64,000 nucleotides of DNA from the NCBI RefSeq assembly GCF_015062915.1, contig NZ_SUTJ01000003.1, positions 141,469 through 205,468 of the forward strand. The letters run 5' to 3'. The notes under the pieces were generated by a model. The model saw only the letters and a list, made by a program, of their open reading frames with translations. It was not told the origin of the DNA and made no database searches. The translations under genes and the position numbers were made by a program. The DNA is from Methanobrevibacter thaueri. Lineage in GTDB: Archaea > Methanobacteriota > Methanobacteria > Methanobacteriales > Methanobacteriaceae. Below are positions 18,369 through 26,130 of this stretch, piece by piece. Positions within the stretch are counted from its first letter, which is position 1. Every line of letters begins with the position of its first letter.

Positions 18369-18376
18369 TTTATATA
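18369..18376 (+). promoter_or_regulatory. TATA box of the sodium:solute symporter gene
   Basis: TTTATATA 74 bp before the ATG; predicted transcription start is near 18395. A GAGGTAAT ribosome site lies at 18431-18438. Confidence 0.6.
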
Positions 18377-18442
18377 ACTTTTTCATTAAAATAATTATTG
18401 TAATATTAAAGTAATTTAATATTTTTTTAGAGGTAATTATTT

Positions 18443-20053
18443 ATGAACGTTATGATCTTGGCAATAATATTTATTGTTTACATATTTGCCTTAGTATTCG
18501 TGGGATACTACGCTTACAAAAAAACCAATTCCTCTGAAGACTTTATGATTGCGGGTAAGGACACTCACCCATTCATCATGGCAATGAGTTATGGTGCTAC
18601 TTTCATCTCAACGGCAGCAATCGTAGGTTTTGGTGGAGTTGCAGGCCAATATGGAATGAGTGTATTATGGCTAGCATTTTTAAATATTATTATTGGTGTA
18701 TTTATAGCATTTGTATTTTTAGGAAAAAGGACTCGTCGTATGGGACACGCTCTGGAATCCTTGACATTTCCGGAATTTTTAGGTAAACGTTTTGACTCAA
18801 AATTCATCCATTACGTTTCAGGATTAATCATTTTCTGTGCAATGCCCCTTTATGCGGCAGTGGTATTGATTGGTGCTGCAAGATTCTTGGAATCTTCATT
18901 GCTGATTGATTTCAGTATCGCATTGTTAATCTTATCCATTATCATCACATTCTATGTGCTTTTCGGTGGTATCCGTGGTGTAATGTATACAGACGCGCTT
19001 CAAGGAACCATCATGGTTGTTGCAATGCTGTTCCTGCTTGTATTTGTATATTGGTTGCTTGGAGGAGTCGACACAGCCAACGTTGCACTTACCAACATGG
19101 GTCATCTGTACCCGGCAGATGCCATGGCAACGGGCGGAACGGGTTGGACTTCGTTTCCGGAGTTCGGAACACCATTCTGGTGGTCACTTGTATCCTCTAC
19201 ATTAATCGGTGTAGGTATTGGGGTGCTCGCACAACCTTCATTAATCGTAAGGTTCATGACTGTGAAATCCGATAAGGAACTCAACAGATCAGTTTTAATT
19301 GGCGGAATATTCATCGCAATCATGCCAACAACAGCATACATTGTCGGATCCCTGTCCAATGTATACTTCTTTGATAAATTAGGCAAGATTGCAGTCGACG
19401 TTGTTGGAGGAAACATCGATAAGATTATTCCGACATTCATCACAATGGCATTGCCTGAATGGTTTGTATACATTTTCCTATTGTCCCTGATTGCAGCTGC
19501 AATGTCAACAATATCCTCACAACTGCACACTCAAGGTACTGCATTCGGTGTGGACATTTACGGTACAATAAGAGACAAATCCAAACAAAAACTCGACCAA
19601 GTCAGCATTTCAAGAGTAGGTATCCTGATAGCTATCATATTGGCATTGGTAATGGCATTCTCCCTTCCGGGAAGTGTGGTTGCACTCGGAACAAGCCTGT
19701 TCTTTGAAATTTGTGCTGCAGCATTCCTGCCAGTGTTCTTGGGAGCTCTTTACTGGAAAGGAATTACAAGACTTGGTGCAATTGCAGGAATATTGTCTGG
19801 AACATTCGTAAGCCTGTTCTGGTTGTTTTTCGTATTCAAGAAAACTGCAGTGGGCATTGGAATTTGTAAATTCATATTCGGTATGGAAACATTACTTCCG
19901 GCTGCTCCATGGCCGTTCATTGATGTAATGTTGATAGCAGTGCCGGTTTCTGCAATATTCACAATCGTAGTAAGTTTACTTACCAAACCTCCTGCTGATG
20001 AGGTAATTGACAAAGCATTTAAAAACATCGATACAAAAGGAAGTGATGCATAA
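18443..20053 (+). CDS. Sodium:solute symporter family transporter
   Basis: 536 residues with about 13 hydrophobic helices. SSS-family marks are FVGYYAYKKTNSSEDFMIAG near the N-terminus, AMSYGATFISTAAIVGFGG, and TFYVLFGGIRGVMYTDALQG. It would import a small solute with Na+ across the cytoplasmic membrane. The substrate (pantothenate, proline, acetate or another) cannot be read from sequence. It is followed by a 37-residue membrane protein whose ATG overlaps the stop (TAATG). Its promoter carries an array of inverted half-sites. Confidence 0.9.
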   Translation: MNVMILAIIFIVYIFALVFVGYYAYKKTNSSEDFMIAGKDTHPFIMAMSYGATFISTAAIVGFGGVAGQYGMSVLWLAFLNIIIGVFIAFVFLGKRTRRMGHALESLTFPEFLGKRFDSKFIHYVSGLIIFCAMPLYAAVVLIGAARFLESSLLIDFSIALLILSIIITFYVLFGGIRGVMYTDALQGTIMVVAMLFLLVFVYWLLGGVDTANVALTNMGHLYPADAMATGGTGWTSFPEFGTPFWWSLVSSTLIGVGIGVLAQPSLIVRFMTVKSDKELNRSVLIGGIFIAIMPTTAYIVGSLSNVYFFDKLGKIAVDVVGGNIDKIIPTFITMALPEWFVYIFLLSLIAAAMSTISSQLHTQGTAFGVDIYGTIRDKSKQKLDQVSISRVGILIAIILALVMAFSLPGSVVALGTSLFFEICAAAFLPVFLGALYWKGITRLGAIAGILSGTFVSLFWLFFVFKKTAVGIGICKFIFGMETLLPAAPWPFIDVMLIAVPVSAIFTIVVSLLTKPPADEVIDKAFKNIDTKGSDA

Positions 20054-20166
20054 TGATGGTTTTAGGAATAGAAGACCCATTGATTTGGGGAGTTTATGTT
20101 GGAATTATCTTATCCACACTTTTATGTATTGTATATGGTATTGTAAACTGGAATAAGGGAGATTAA
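20053..20166 (+). CDS. Small accessory membrane protein of the symporter
   Basis: 37 residues, too short for most ORF cutoffs. It starts MMVLGIEDPLIWGVYVG and has a single membrane helix (VYVGIILSTLLCIVYGIV) ending in NWNKGD. The ATG overlaps the symporter stop codon (TAATG), which means translational coupling. Small single-helix partners directly behind SSS transporters are known in archaea and bacteria (symporter small accessory protein). It probably binds or stabilises the symporter; this is inference from position and topology. Confidence 0.75.
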   Translation: MMVLGIEDPLIWGVYVGIILSTLLCIVYGIVNWNKGD

Positions 20167-20257
20167 CTCCTTTATTTTATTTTTTTTAAATCATTAATTG
20201 TTGTAATACTCAACATTTAAATATCTCCTATTACAAATGTATGATATAAGTGATATA

Positions 20258-20977
20258 ATGAGACAATTATTCGATAATTTTGGAAGAATAGAGAAAAATG
20301 ATCCTGAATTTCATGAGATATTTGAAAACTTCGCATATGATGAAGTCTACAAGCATTCTACCTTAGATGAAAAAGATTCTGTTTTAGTGACATTAGCATC
20401 ATTAATTGCATGCCAATCTCCTAAAGCGTTTAAAAAGATATTATTATCAGCAATCAACAAATACATAACTCCTGAAGAAGTTAAGGAATTGCTTTACCAA
20501 TCCGTTCCATATGTCGGCTTTGGCCGTGCACACAATTTCTTCGGTGTTGTCATTAAGGTATTCGACAAAAAGGGAATTGAAATGCCTTTAGAAAACAGAT
20601 CAAACACAAACGCTGAAGACAGGTATCAAAAAGGCCGTGAAATCCAGGACAGATATTTTGGCGTTGAAATGATTCAGGCAATGAACGACAATGCTCCTGA
20701 AGGGCAAAAACACTTCAACACATTCCTTGAAGGCTACTGTTTCGGTGATTTCTATACTCGTGACGGTTTAAACGATCAACAACGTGAACTGATAACATTT
20801 ACATTCATTGCAACTTTAGGCGGTTGTGAAAATCAGTTAAGGGGCCATACCCAGGGCAATTTAAGTGTTGGCAATGATAAGGAAAAATTAGTTTCAGCAG
20901 TAACAGTCATGCTGCCGTATATTGGTTTTCCAAGAAGTCTTAATGCATTGGCAATAATAAATGAAATTTGTGATTAA
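20258..20977 (+). CDS. Tandem carboxymuconolactone decarboxylase-like protein
   Basis: About 239 residues with two all-helical CMD/AhpD-like domains (about 1-105 and 130-235). The first includes LVTLASLIACQSPKAFKKIL and the second ELITFTFIATLGGCENQLRGH. Only single cysteines are present where AhpD has CxxC, so classic disulfide peroxidase chemistry is doubtful. I start at ATG 20258: GTGAT lies 4 nt upstream, and the TATA box (TTTAAATA, 20216-20223) predicts transcription from about 20243, which excludes the in-frame ATG at 20237. Confidence 0.8.
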   Translation: MRQLFDNFGRIEKNDPEFHEIFENFAYDEVYKHSTLDEKDSVLVTLASLIACQSPKAFKKILLSAINKYITPEEVKELLYQSVPYVGFGRAHNFFGVVIKVFDKKGIEMPLENRSNTNAEDRYQKGREIQDRYFGVEMIQAMNDNAPEGQKHFNTFLEGYCFGDFYTRDGLNDQQRELITFTFIATLGGCENQLRGHTQGNLSVGNDKEKLVSAVTVMLPYIGFPRSLNALAIINEICD

Positions 20978-20995
20978 GGGTTTTTCACCCTTAAT
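20973..20995. terminator. Bidirectional terminator between convergent genes
   Basis: A perfect 9-bp stem (ATTAAGGGT / ACCCTTAAT, loop TTTTC) lies across the two stop codons of the CMD-like and PNPOx-like genes. Confidence 0.6.
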
Positions 20996-21398
20996 ACTTA
21001 AATTCATAGGATTCTTCAATTTCCATCATGTTCCTGATTTCGGCTGTGGCGTTGTCAAGGAAAAAGATGCCCATTTCCCAGCCGTTTGCCTTGTATGCTT
21101 CGGCAATGTCAGGCATGAGTTCAAAACATTTTTCAACTATTTCTTCGTTTTTGCTTAAATCAGCAGTTCCGTAATATCTGAGGAAGTGTTCACCATCCCA
21201 TGCAGCTATTTCAACATTAGGATTAGCTTCCATTTGTTTATAAACGTCCTTATAGGTTCCGACTCCAAAGTAGATTTTGTCGTCCTGCAAGAGGTGGAAT
21301 CCTAATGGTCTTACTTTTGGCTTGTCGCCGTCTACTGTTGAAAGGTAGAATACTTCTGCTTTTGTGATTATATCATTTACTTTTTCAATATTTGACAT
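20991..21398 (-). CDS. Pyridoxamine 5'-phosphate oxidase-like flavin-binding protein
   Basis: About 135 residues forming a single split-barrel FMN-binding domain: VFYLSTVDGDKPKVRPLGFH, KIYFGVGTYKDVYKQM and VEIAAWDGEHFLRYYG. The family binds FMN or F420 and includes small reductases; the true PdxH assignment is not supported because it is too short. ATG 21398 has AAGGTGA upstream; an earlier in-frame GTG is inside the SD. It converges on the CMD-like gene. Confidence 0.8.
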   Translation of the reverse strand: MSNIEKVNDIITKAEVFYLSTVDGDKPKVRPLGFHLLQDDKIYFGVGTYKDVYKQMEANPNVEIAAWDGEHFLRYYGTADLSKNEEIVEKCFELMPDIAEAYKANGWEMGIFFLDNATAEIRNMMEIEESYEFKY

Positions 21399-21506
21399 TT
21401 TTTTCACCTTGTTTTTATTTTATTTGTCATATCTTATATAAATGTTACAAGGTTTTGTTTATTTTTTCGAGTTAATTATTGAAAATCATGTTGTTGGCTT
21501 ATTTTT

Positions 21507-21532
21507 TTCGATGTAAATTGGTTTACATCGAA
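21507..21532. promoter_or_regulatory. Palindromic operator upstream of modABC
   Basis: Two perfect 11-bp arms (TTCGATGTAAA and TTTACATCGAA) face each other across TTGG. The palindrome ends 9 bp before the TATA box, next to the BRE-like GAAAAC. A metal- or oxyanion-responsive regulator controlling molybdate/tungstate uptake is the natural guess. The sequence is not the classical enterobacterial ModE site. The half ACATCGA recurs at the symporter promoter. Confidence 0.7.
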
Positions 21533-21541
21533 TTGAAAACA

Positions 21542-21549
21542 TTTATATA
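21542..21549 (+). promoter_or_regulatory. TATA box of modABC
   Basis: TTTATATA preceded by GAAAACA as BRE. It lies directly downstream of the palindrome and about 180 bp before the modA ATG, implying a long leader. Confidence 0.6.
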
Positions 21550-21727
21550 TCATTGTTATTATAGTTAATATTGCTAATAATGATTTATTATTCAGAATTT
21601 AGGTTATTTAAAAAATTGATGGAAAAAATTTATTGCATTGAATTAAAATAATTTTCATATTGATTTTTTCCATTAATCCTAATTTTTGGAATAATGTCTG
21701 TTAGTAACATTCAAAGGGAGAATAACT

Positions 21728-22558
21728 ATGAGATCAATGAAAAAATTATTACTTGTTGCTATTTTAGCAGCTGTAGTTATTGTCAGTGTAGGTTCAGTTT
21801 CCGCAGGATTATTTGACTTCCTCGGGGGAGACACTAATTCAACCGACACTAGCTTAGACGGAAAAGAAGTTAACTTAGCTGCTGCTGCTAGTTTAAAAAA
21901 TGTTTTTGATGATAAATTAATACCAATGTTTGAAAAACAATATCCTGGTGTAAAAGTAACTCCAACTTACGCTTCAAGTGGAGATTTACAAACCCAAATT
22001 GAAAACGGTTTGGAAACAGATGTATTCATGTCAGCTGCTAACAAACAAATGGATGCTTTAGTAGAAAAAGGCATTATCGACAACTCTACCAACCTCCAAT
22101 TCTTGGAAAACAAAGTAGTTTTAATTGTGCCTGCTGATTCCAACTCCAACATCTCATCATTCGATGATTTAAAAGATGTTGAAGGAAACATCGCTATCGG
22201 AGACCCTGAATCCGTACCTGCTGGACAATACGCTAAAGAAGTATTGAACAACACTGGAATTTGGGATGATGTTGAATCCAAATTATCCTTAGGTACTGAT
22301 GTAACTGCAGTATTAAACCAAGTAGCTCAAGGATCTGCTGAATGTGGTATTGTATACGCTACTGACGCTAAATCCACTGATGACGTAAAAGTTATCTGTG
22401 AAGCTCCTGAAGATGCTTTAAACACTCCAGTTATTTACCCAATAGCTGCAATTAAAGACACCAACGATACTGACGCTACAAACAAATTTATGGACTTCTT
22501 ACAAACCAAAGAAGCTAAAGATGTTTTTGTTGATTACGGATTTACTCTTCATGAATAG
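21728..22558 (+). CDS. modA: Molybdate/tungstate ABC transporter substrate-binding protein
   Basis: 276 residues. A signal peptide (KKLLLVAILAAVVIVSVGSVSA) is followed by a short Thr/Ser linker and a periplasmic-binding-protein fold. ModA marks are NLAAAASLKNVFDDKLIP, TYASSGDLQTQIENG, DVFMSAANKQMD and the C-terminal NTPVIYPIAAIK. It captures molybdate or tungstate outside the cell for ModBC; both metals serve formylmethanofuran and formate dehydrogenases in methanogens. GGGAG precedes the ATG. A hairpin at the stop codon separates it from modB. Confidence 0.9.
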   Translation: MRSMKKLLLVAILAAVVIVSVGSVSAGLFDFLGGDTNSTDTSLDGKEVNLAAAASLKNVFDDKLIPMFEKQYPGVKVTPTYASSGDLQTQIENGLETDVFMSAANKQMDALVEKGIIDNSTNLQFLENKVVLIVPADSNSNISSFDDLKDVEGNIAIGDPESVPAGQYAKEVLNNTGIWDDVESKLSLGTDVTAVLNQVAQGSAECGIVYATDAKSTDDVKVICEAPEDALNTPVIYPIAAIKDTNDTDATNKFMDFLQTKEAKDVFVDYGFTLHE

Positions 22559-22573
22559 GTTCTCCTATTCATG
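22550..22573 (+). terminator. Hairpin (attenuator/partial terminator) between modA and modB
   Basis: A perfect 10-bp stem (CATGAATAGG / CCTATTCATG, loop TTCT) covers the modA stop codon and is followed, nine bases on, by a run of eight T residues. Because modB and modC continue on the same strand, it may lower modBC expression relative to modA, or stabilise modA mRNA. Confidence 0.6.
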
Positions 22574-22648
22574 ACAACTATTTTTTTTGAAAAAATTTTA
22601 ATATCATATTGTCTATATGAATTATTAGGAATATTGTGGAGATAGCAC

Positions 22649-23323
22649 ATGATGGATTGGTCACCTGTTTTAATCTCAATGAAAACTGCATCCTTGTCAA
22701 TTCTCATAACCTTTTTTATGGGTTTGATTATTGCATGGGGAATCATCAAGATTAAAAACGATTCAATAAAAATTGTGCTTGACGGTATTTTCACATTACC
22801 TTTAGTGCTTCCACCTACAGTTGTAGGATTCTTTTTATTGTATATTTTCGGTGTTAGAGGACCGATTGGAAGCTTTTTTGTAGAATTTTTTGCTTATAAG
22901 ATTGCATTTTCATGGCCTGCAACAGTCATTGCGGCAGTTGTCATGTCATTTCCATTGATGTATCGTTCCGCCAGAGGAGCATTCGAACAGGTCGATTCTA
23001 ACCTATTGGATGCCGGACGTACATTGGGAATGTCTGAGTGGAAAATCTTCTGGAAAGTGTTATTTGCAAACGCATTGCCAGGAATCATCAGTGGAGGAAT
23101 ACTCGCTTATGCAAGGGGATTAGGTGAGTTCGGTGCAACAGCCATGCTTGCAGGAAATATTGCAGGACAAACCAGGACACTTCCTATGGCGGTTTACTCT
23201 GAAGTGGCCGCAGGAAATATGGGAAGTGCCTTTGATTATGTTATAGTAATCATTTTCATATCATTCATAGCCATCTTTATCATGGATTATGTTTCAATAC
23301 GAAAGGAAAAGCAATGGAGATAA
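22649..23323 (+). CDS. modB: Molybdate/tungstate ABC transporter permease
   Basis: 224 residues with about five to six membrane helices. The start resembles other ModB proteins (PVLISMKTASLSILITFFMG), with FTLPLVLPPTVVGFFLLY and the EAA loop LDAGRTLGMSEWKIFWKVLF that contacts the ATPase. It forms the membrane channel for ModA-delivered oxyanion. A GTGGAGA site lies just before the ATG. modC begins 17 nt after its stop. Confidence 0.92.
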   Translation: MMDWSPVLISMKTASLSILITFFMGLIIAWGIIKIKNDSIKIVLDGIFTLPLVLPPTVVGFFLLYIFGVRGPIGSFFVEFFAYKIAFSWPATVIAAVVMSFPLMYRSARGAFEQVDSNLLDAGRTLGMSEWKIFWKVLFANALPGIISGGILAYARGLGEFGATAMLAGNIAGQTRTLPMAVYSEVAAGNMGSAFDYVIVIIFISFIAIFIMDYVSIRKEKQWR

Positions 23324-23340
23324 ATAAATAGGGGAAAATT

Positions 23341-24375
23341 ATGAGTAATAAACTGTTGAAAGTGGATATCCATAAGAAACTTAAGGAATTCGACTTGGAT
23401 GTTAATTTTGAATTGAAAAAAGGTTGCTTAGGTATTCTTGGTCCCTCAGGATGCGGCAAAAGTATGACCCTTAAATCCATTGCAGGTATTGTCGACCCGG
23501 ATAAAGGCATAATAAGCTTAAACATGAACGGGCAAACCACTTATTTTGATTCTGACAAAAAGATTAACCTAAAGCCTCAAAAAAGAAATGTAGGTTACTT
23601 ATTCCAGAATTACGCCCTGTTTCCAAACATGACAGTTGAAGAAAATGTTGCTGTGGGTTTGGAAAAGGATGATGATAAAATCGTATCTGAAATGATCAAG
23701 CGTTTTCATCTTGAAGGACTTGAGAAAAGATATCCAAGGCAGTTGTCAGGGGGCCAACAGCAAAGGGTGGCTCTGGCAAGGATATTGGCATATGGTCCTG
23801 ACGTTATATTGTTCGATGAGCCTTTCAGTGCTTTGGACACTTTATTAAAGGAAAAATTAAAAATGGAACTTGCAAACATGCTAAAGGATTTTGATGGACT
23901 TTCCGTTCTGGTCACCCACGACCGTGACGAGGCCTTCCAGTTCTGTGATGAGCTCATAATACTTGATGAAGGTAAAATCGTAGCAAAAGGAAAAACCTAT
24001 GACATATTTGAAAATCCAAAGAAAGTCCAAATCGCCAGAATTACAGGATGCAAGAACATTTCAAAGATTGAAGTCATTGATGATTATCATCTTAAAGCTT
24101 TGGAATGGGGCCTTGAATTTGAAGTTTCCGAAAAGATTTCTCCAAACATCACTCATATCGGAATAAGGGCGCATGATTTTTCACCTGCTACAAAAGATGA
24201 TGTTAACGTGTTCAGCGCTGCAAATTCAAAGAAATTGGAAATGCCTTTCGAATGGGAAGTGACATTGGGAAACGGCTTGTGGTGGAAGGTTGAAAAGCAG
24301 ATTCGTGACCATGAATTCGACATTCCTGAGTTTTTAAAAGTGGATCCTAAAAACATTATTTTATTGGAAGAATAA
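23341..24375 (+). CDS. modC: Molybdate/tungstate ABC transporter ATP-binding protein
   Basis: 344 residues. ABC ATPase with Walker A GPSGCGKS, Q-loop YLFQNYALFPNM, signature LSGGQQQRVALARIL and Walker B VILFDEPFSALD, followed by the HDRDEAF switch. Residues after ~230 form a regulatory C-terminal domain; compared with bacterial ModC it has a divergent MOP-like region. It powers ModB. The gene ends the mod cluster; a T-rich stretch follows before the convergent tag gene. Confidence 0.92.
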   Translation: MSNKLLKVDIHKKLKEFDLDVNFELKKGCLGILGPSGCGKSMTLKSIAGIVDPDKGIISLNMNGQTTYFDSDKKINLKPQKRNVGYLFQNYALFPNMTVEENVAVGLEKDDDKIVSEMIKRFHLEGLEKRYPRQLSGGQQQRVALARILAYGPDVILFDEPFSALDTLLKEKLKMELANMLKDFDGLSVLVTHDRDEAFQFCDELIILDEGKIVAKGKTYDIFENPKKVQIARITGCKNISKIEVIDDYHLKALEWGLEFEVSEKISPNITHIGIRAHDFSPATKDDVNVFSAANSKKLEMPFEWEVTLGNGLWWKVEKQIRDHEFDIPEFLKVDPKNIILLEE

Positions 24376-24429
24376 TTTTAAAGAGTTATTTTATATATTC
24401 TTTTTTTAATTTTGCCATAATTGCATAAT

Positions 24430-24966
24430 TCAATATTTGAAACAGTCTTCCTGATGGTTGTCAATCACACCAATGGATTCCAGATAGGAGTATATTATGG
24501 TCGGACCTACAAATTTCATTCCTCTTTTTTTCAAGTCTTTTGAAATGCTTTTGGATAAGTCAGATTCAGTTAAATACTCTGCCTTGATTATTTCACCGTC
24601 AGTAAATCCCCAGATATACTCATCAAAGCTTCCAAATTCTTTTTGTATTTCAATGAAAACCTGAGCATTACTGATTGAGGAGGTGATTTTGCCCTTATGG
24701 CGTATTATCCCCTCATTTGAGCGCAACTCTTCAATTTTATCTTCGCCGTATTCGGCAACTTTTTCAACATCAAAGTCATCAAAAGCCTTTCTGAAGTTTT
24801 CACGCTTTTTTAAGATGGTGATCCATGACAATCCCGCTTGGAATGATTCCAGAACTAGCATTTCAAATAGTTCCCTGTCGTCATGGGTTGGAACTCCCCA
24901 TTCCTCATCATGGTATTTGATGTAGGTTTCATCGTCTCCAGCCCAATTGCATCTGTTAGTGTTCAT
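24430..24966 (-). CDS. tag: DNA-3-methyladenine glycosylase I
   Basis: About 178 residues. The N-terminal RCNWAGDDETYIKYHDEEWG and the C-terminal HQEDCF provide the Cys/His zinc site of Tag. The helix-hairpin region FQAGLSWITILKKRENFRKA and GMKFVGPTIIYSYLESIG are diagnostic. It removes 3-methyladenine from alkylated DNA. I choose the ATG at 24966: the minus-strand TATA-like AATATATTTAAATT lies about 20-35 bp upstream, suggesting a nearly leaderless mRNA. Five extra residues upstream lack support. Its presence in an archaeon suggests transfer from bacteria. Confidence 0.9.
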   Translation of the reverse strand: MNTNRCNWAGDDETYIKYHDEEWGVPTHDDRELFEMLVLESFQAGLSWITILKKRENFRKAFDDFDVEKVAEYGEDKIEELRSNEGIIRHKGKITSSISNAQVFIEIQKEFGSFDEYIWGFTDGEIIKAEYLTESDLSKSISKDLKKRGMKFVGPTIIYSYLESIGVIDNHQEDCFKY

Positions 24967-25027
24967 GAAAATACTTATCATTAACTTAATTTAAATATAT
25001 TTTTAATCTATTTTGGTAAATTTTATT

Positions 25028-26113
25028 ATGACTATTGCGAAATCTAAGCGAATATTCTATTTTGATGCTTTAAGGGCATTTGCAATCATCTGCGTTATTG
25101 TTGTTCATGTTTATGCAGTCACTAGAATGCATGTCATGGTGGATTATGCTGTTATTCCATCATTTGATTGGATATTTTCACAATTTACAGGAAACTGCTT
25201 CAGAATTGGCGTTGATTTGTTCCTTATGTTGGCAGGAGCATTGTCATTGGGCAGGGTATGGACGATAAGGGAGTTTCTAGGAAAGAGAATCCCTCGTATT
25301 GTTGGTCCTTTTGTATTCTGGGGGATTGTAACAGGTGCTATTGCAGTAATCATATCGTATTATTATGGATTTCCATTTGTCAACAATTTTGACACATATT
25401 CAATATTGAATTTCTTTAAGGGTGTTTTTTTAGCCACTTCAGTAGGTTATGAGCCATACTGGTTCTTTTGGATGATTTTGGGAACTTACCTCATCATGCC
25501 GATATTCAACAAGTGGCTGTTGCATTCAGACCTTGTGGAAGCCGAATACTTTTTGGTTTTCTGGTTGATAACCTGTCTTTTTGACAATACATTAGGCATG
25601 ACTTTTCCAATCAAGTTATCCTATTTCACATGTCCAATAGGTTTGGTTGTAGCAGGATATTACTTAAGGCACACACAAAGAAAGATTTTAACCAATCCTT
25701 ACTTCGCATTGGTGCTGTTGATCTTATCATCAGCAATCACTGTCATTCTAGCGACATATCTTTCAACAGCTTCCGAGATGTACCTCTTTGACAGGTATTC
25801 CATCCTGTTGTGCATTGAGGTGATGGCGGTTTTCCTGCTTTTCAGGAATTTCAATAAATTCAATATTAATTTAAATTTCAGTGAAAGATTGACCAAAATG
25901 GTTAAAAAGTTTATTTTCATGATTGCAAAATACAGTTATGGCATTTATCTAATACAGGGATTGTTCCTTTGTATTTATAGGGACATAGTTCCATATTGCG
26001 GATACTGCAGTACTTTTATAGAAATGGTATTATTGATTCTCATAACTTCTATGATAATAATGTATATTTTGGAAAAAGTGCCATATATCAATAAAGTAAT
26101 TGGAGCAAAATGA
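25028..26113 (+). CDS. Acyltransferase 3 family membrane protein
   Basis: About 361 residues and ten or so membrane helices. It begins with the family motif IFYFDALRAFAIICVIVVHV, including the catalytic-type His of the first helix; FRIGVDLFLMLAGAL and the WFFWMILGTYLIMPIF segment follow. Members O-acetylate cell-surface sugars or lipids, so a role in modifying pseudomurein, surface glycans or lipids is plausible but not shown. The ATG at 25028 lies downstream of an AT-rich region shared with the divergent tag gene. Confidence 0.85.
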   Translation: MTIAKSKRIFYFDALRAFAIICVIVVHVYAVTRMHVMVDYAVIPSFDWIFSQFTGNCFRIGVDLFLMLAGALSLGRVWTIREFLGKRIPRIVGPFVFWGIVTGAIAVIISYYYGFPFVNNFDTYSILNFFKGVFLATSVGYEPYWFFWMILGTYLIMPIFNKWLLHSDLVEAEYFLVFWLITCLFDNTLGMTFPIKLSYFTCPIGLVVAGYYLRHTQRKILTNPYFALVLLILSSAITVILATYLSTASEMYLFDRYSILLCIEVMAVFLLFRNFNKFNINLNFSERLTKMVKKFIFMIAKYSYGIYLIQGLFLCIYRDIVPYCGYCSTFIEMVLLILITSMIIMYILEKVPYINKVIGAK

Positions 26114-26130
26114 TTTTAGAGGAGATAATA

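Larger units (their letters stand above)
21408..21727. other. 320-bp non-coding region carrying the mod promoter
   Basis: The region has no open frame of note. It holds the upstream area of the leftward PNPOx gene, a long palindrome (21507-21532), a TATA box just after it (21542-21549) and an AT-rich leader of about 150 nt before modA. I see no tRNA and no strong internal RNA fold in the leader. Confidence 0.6.
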
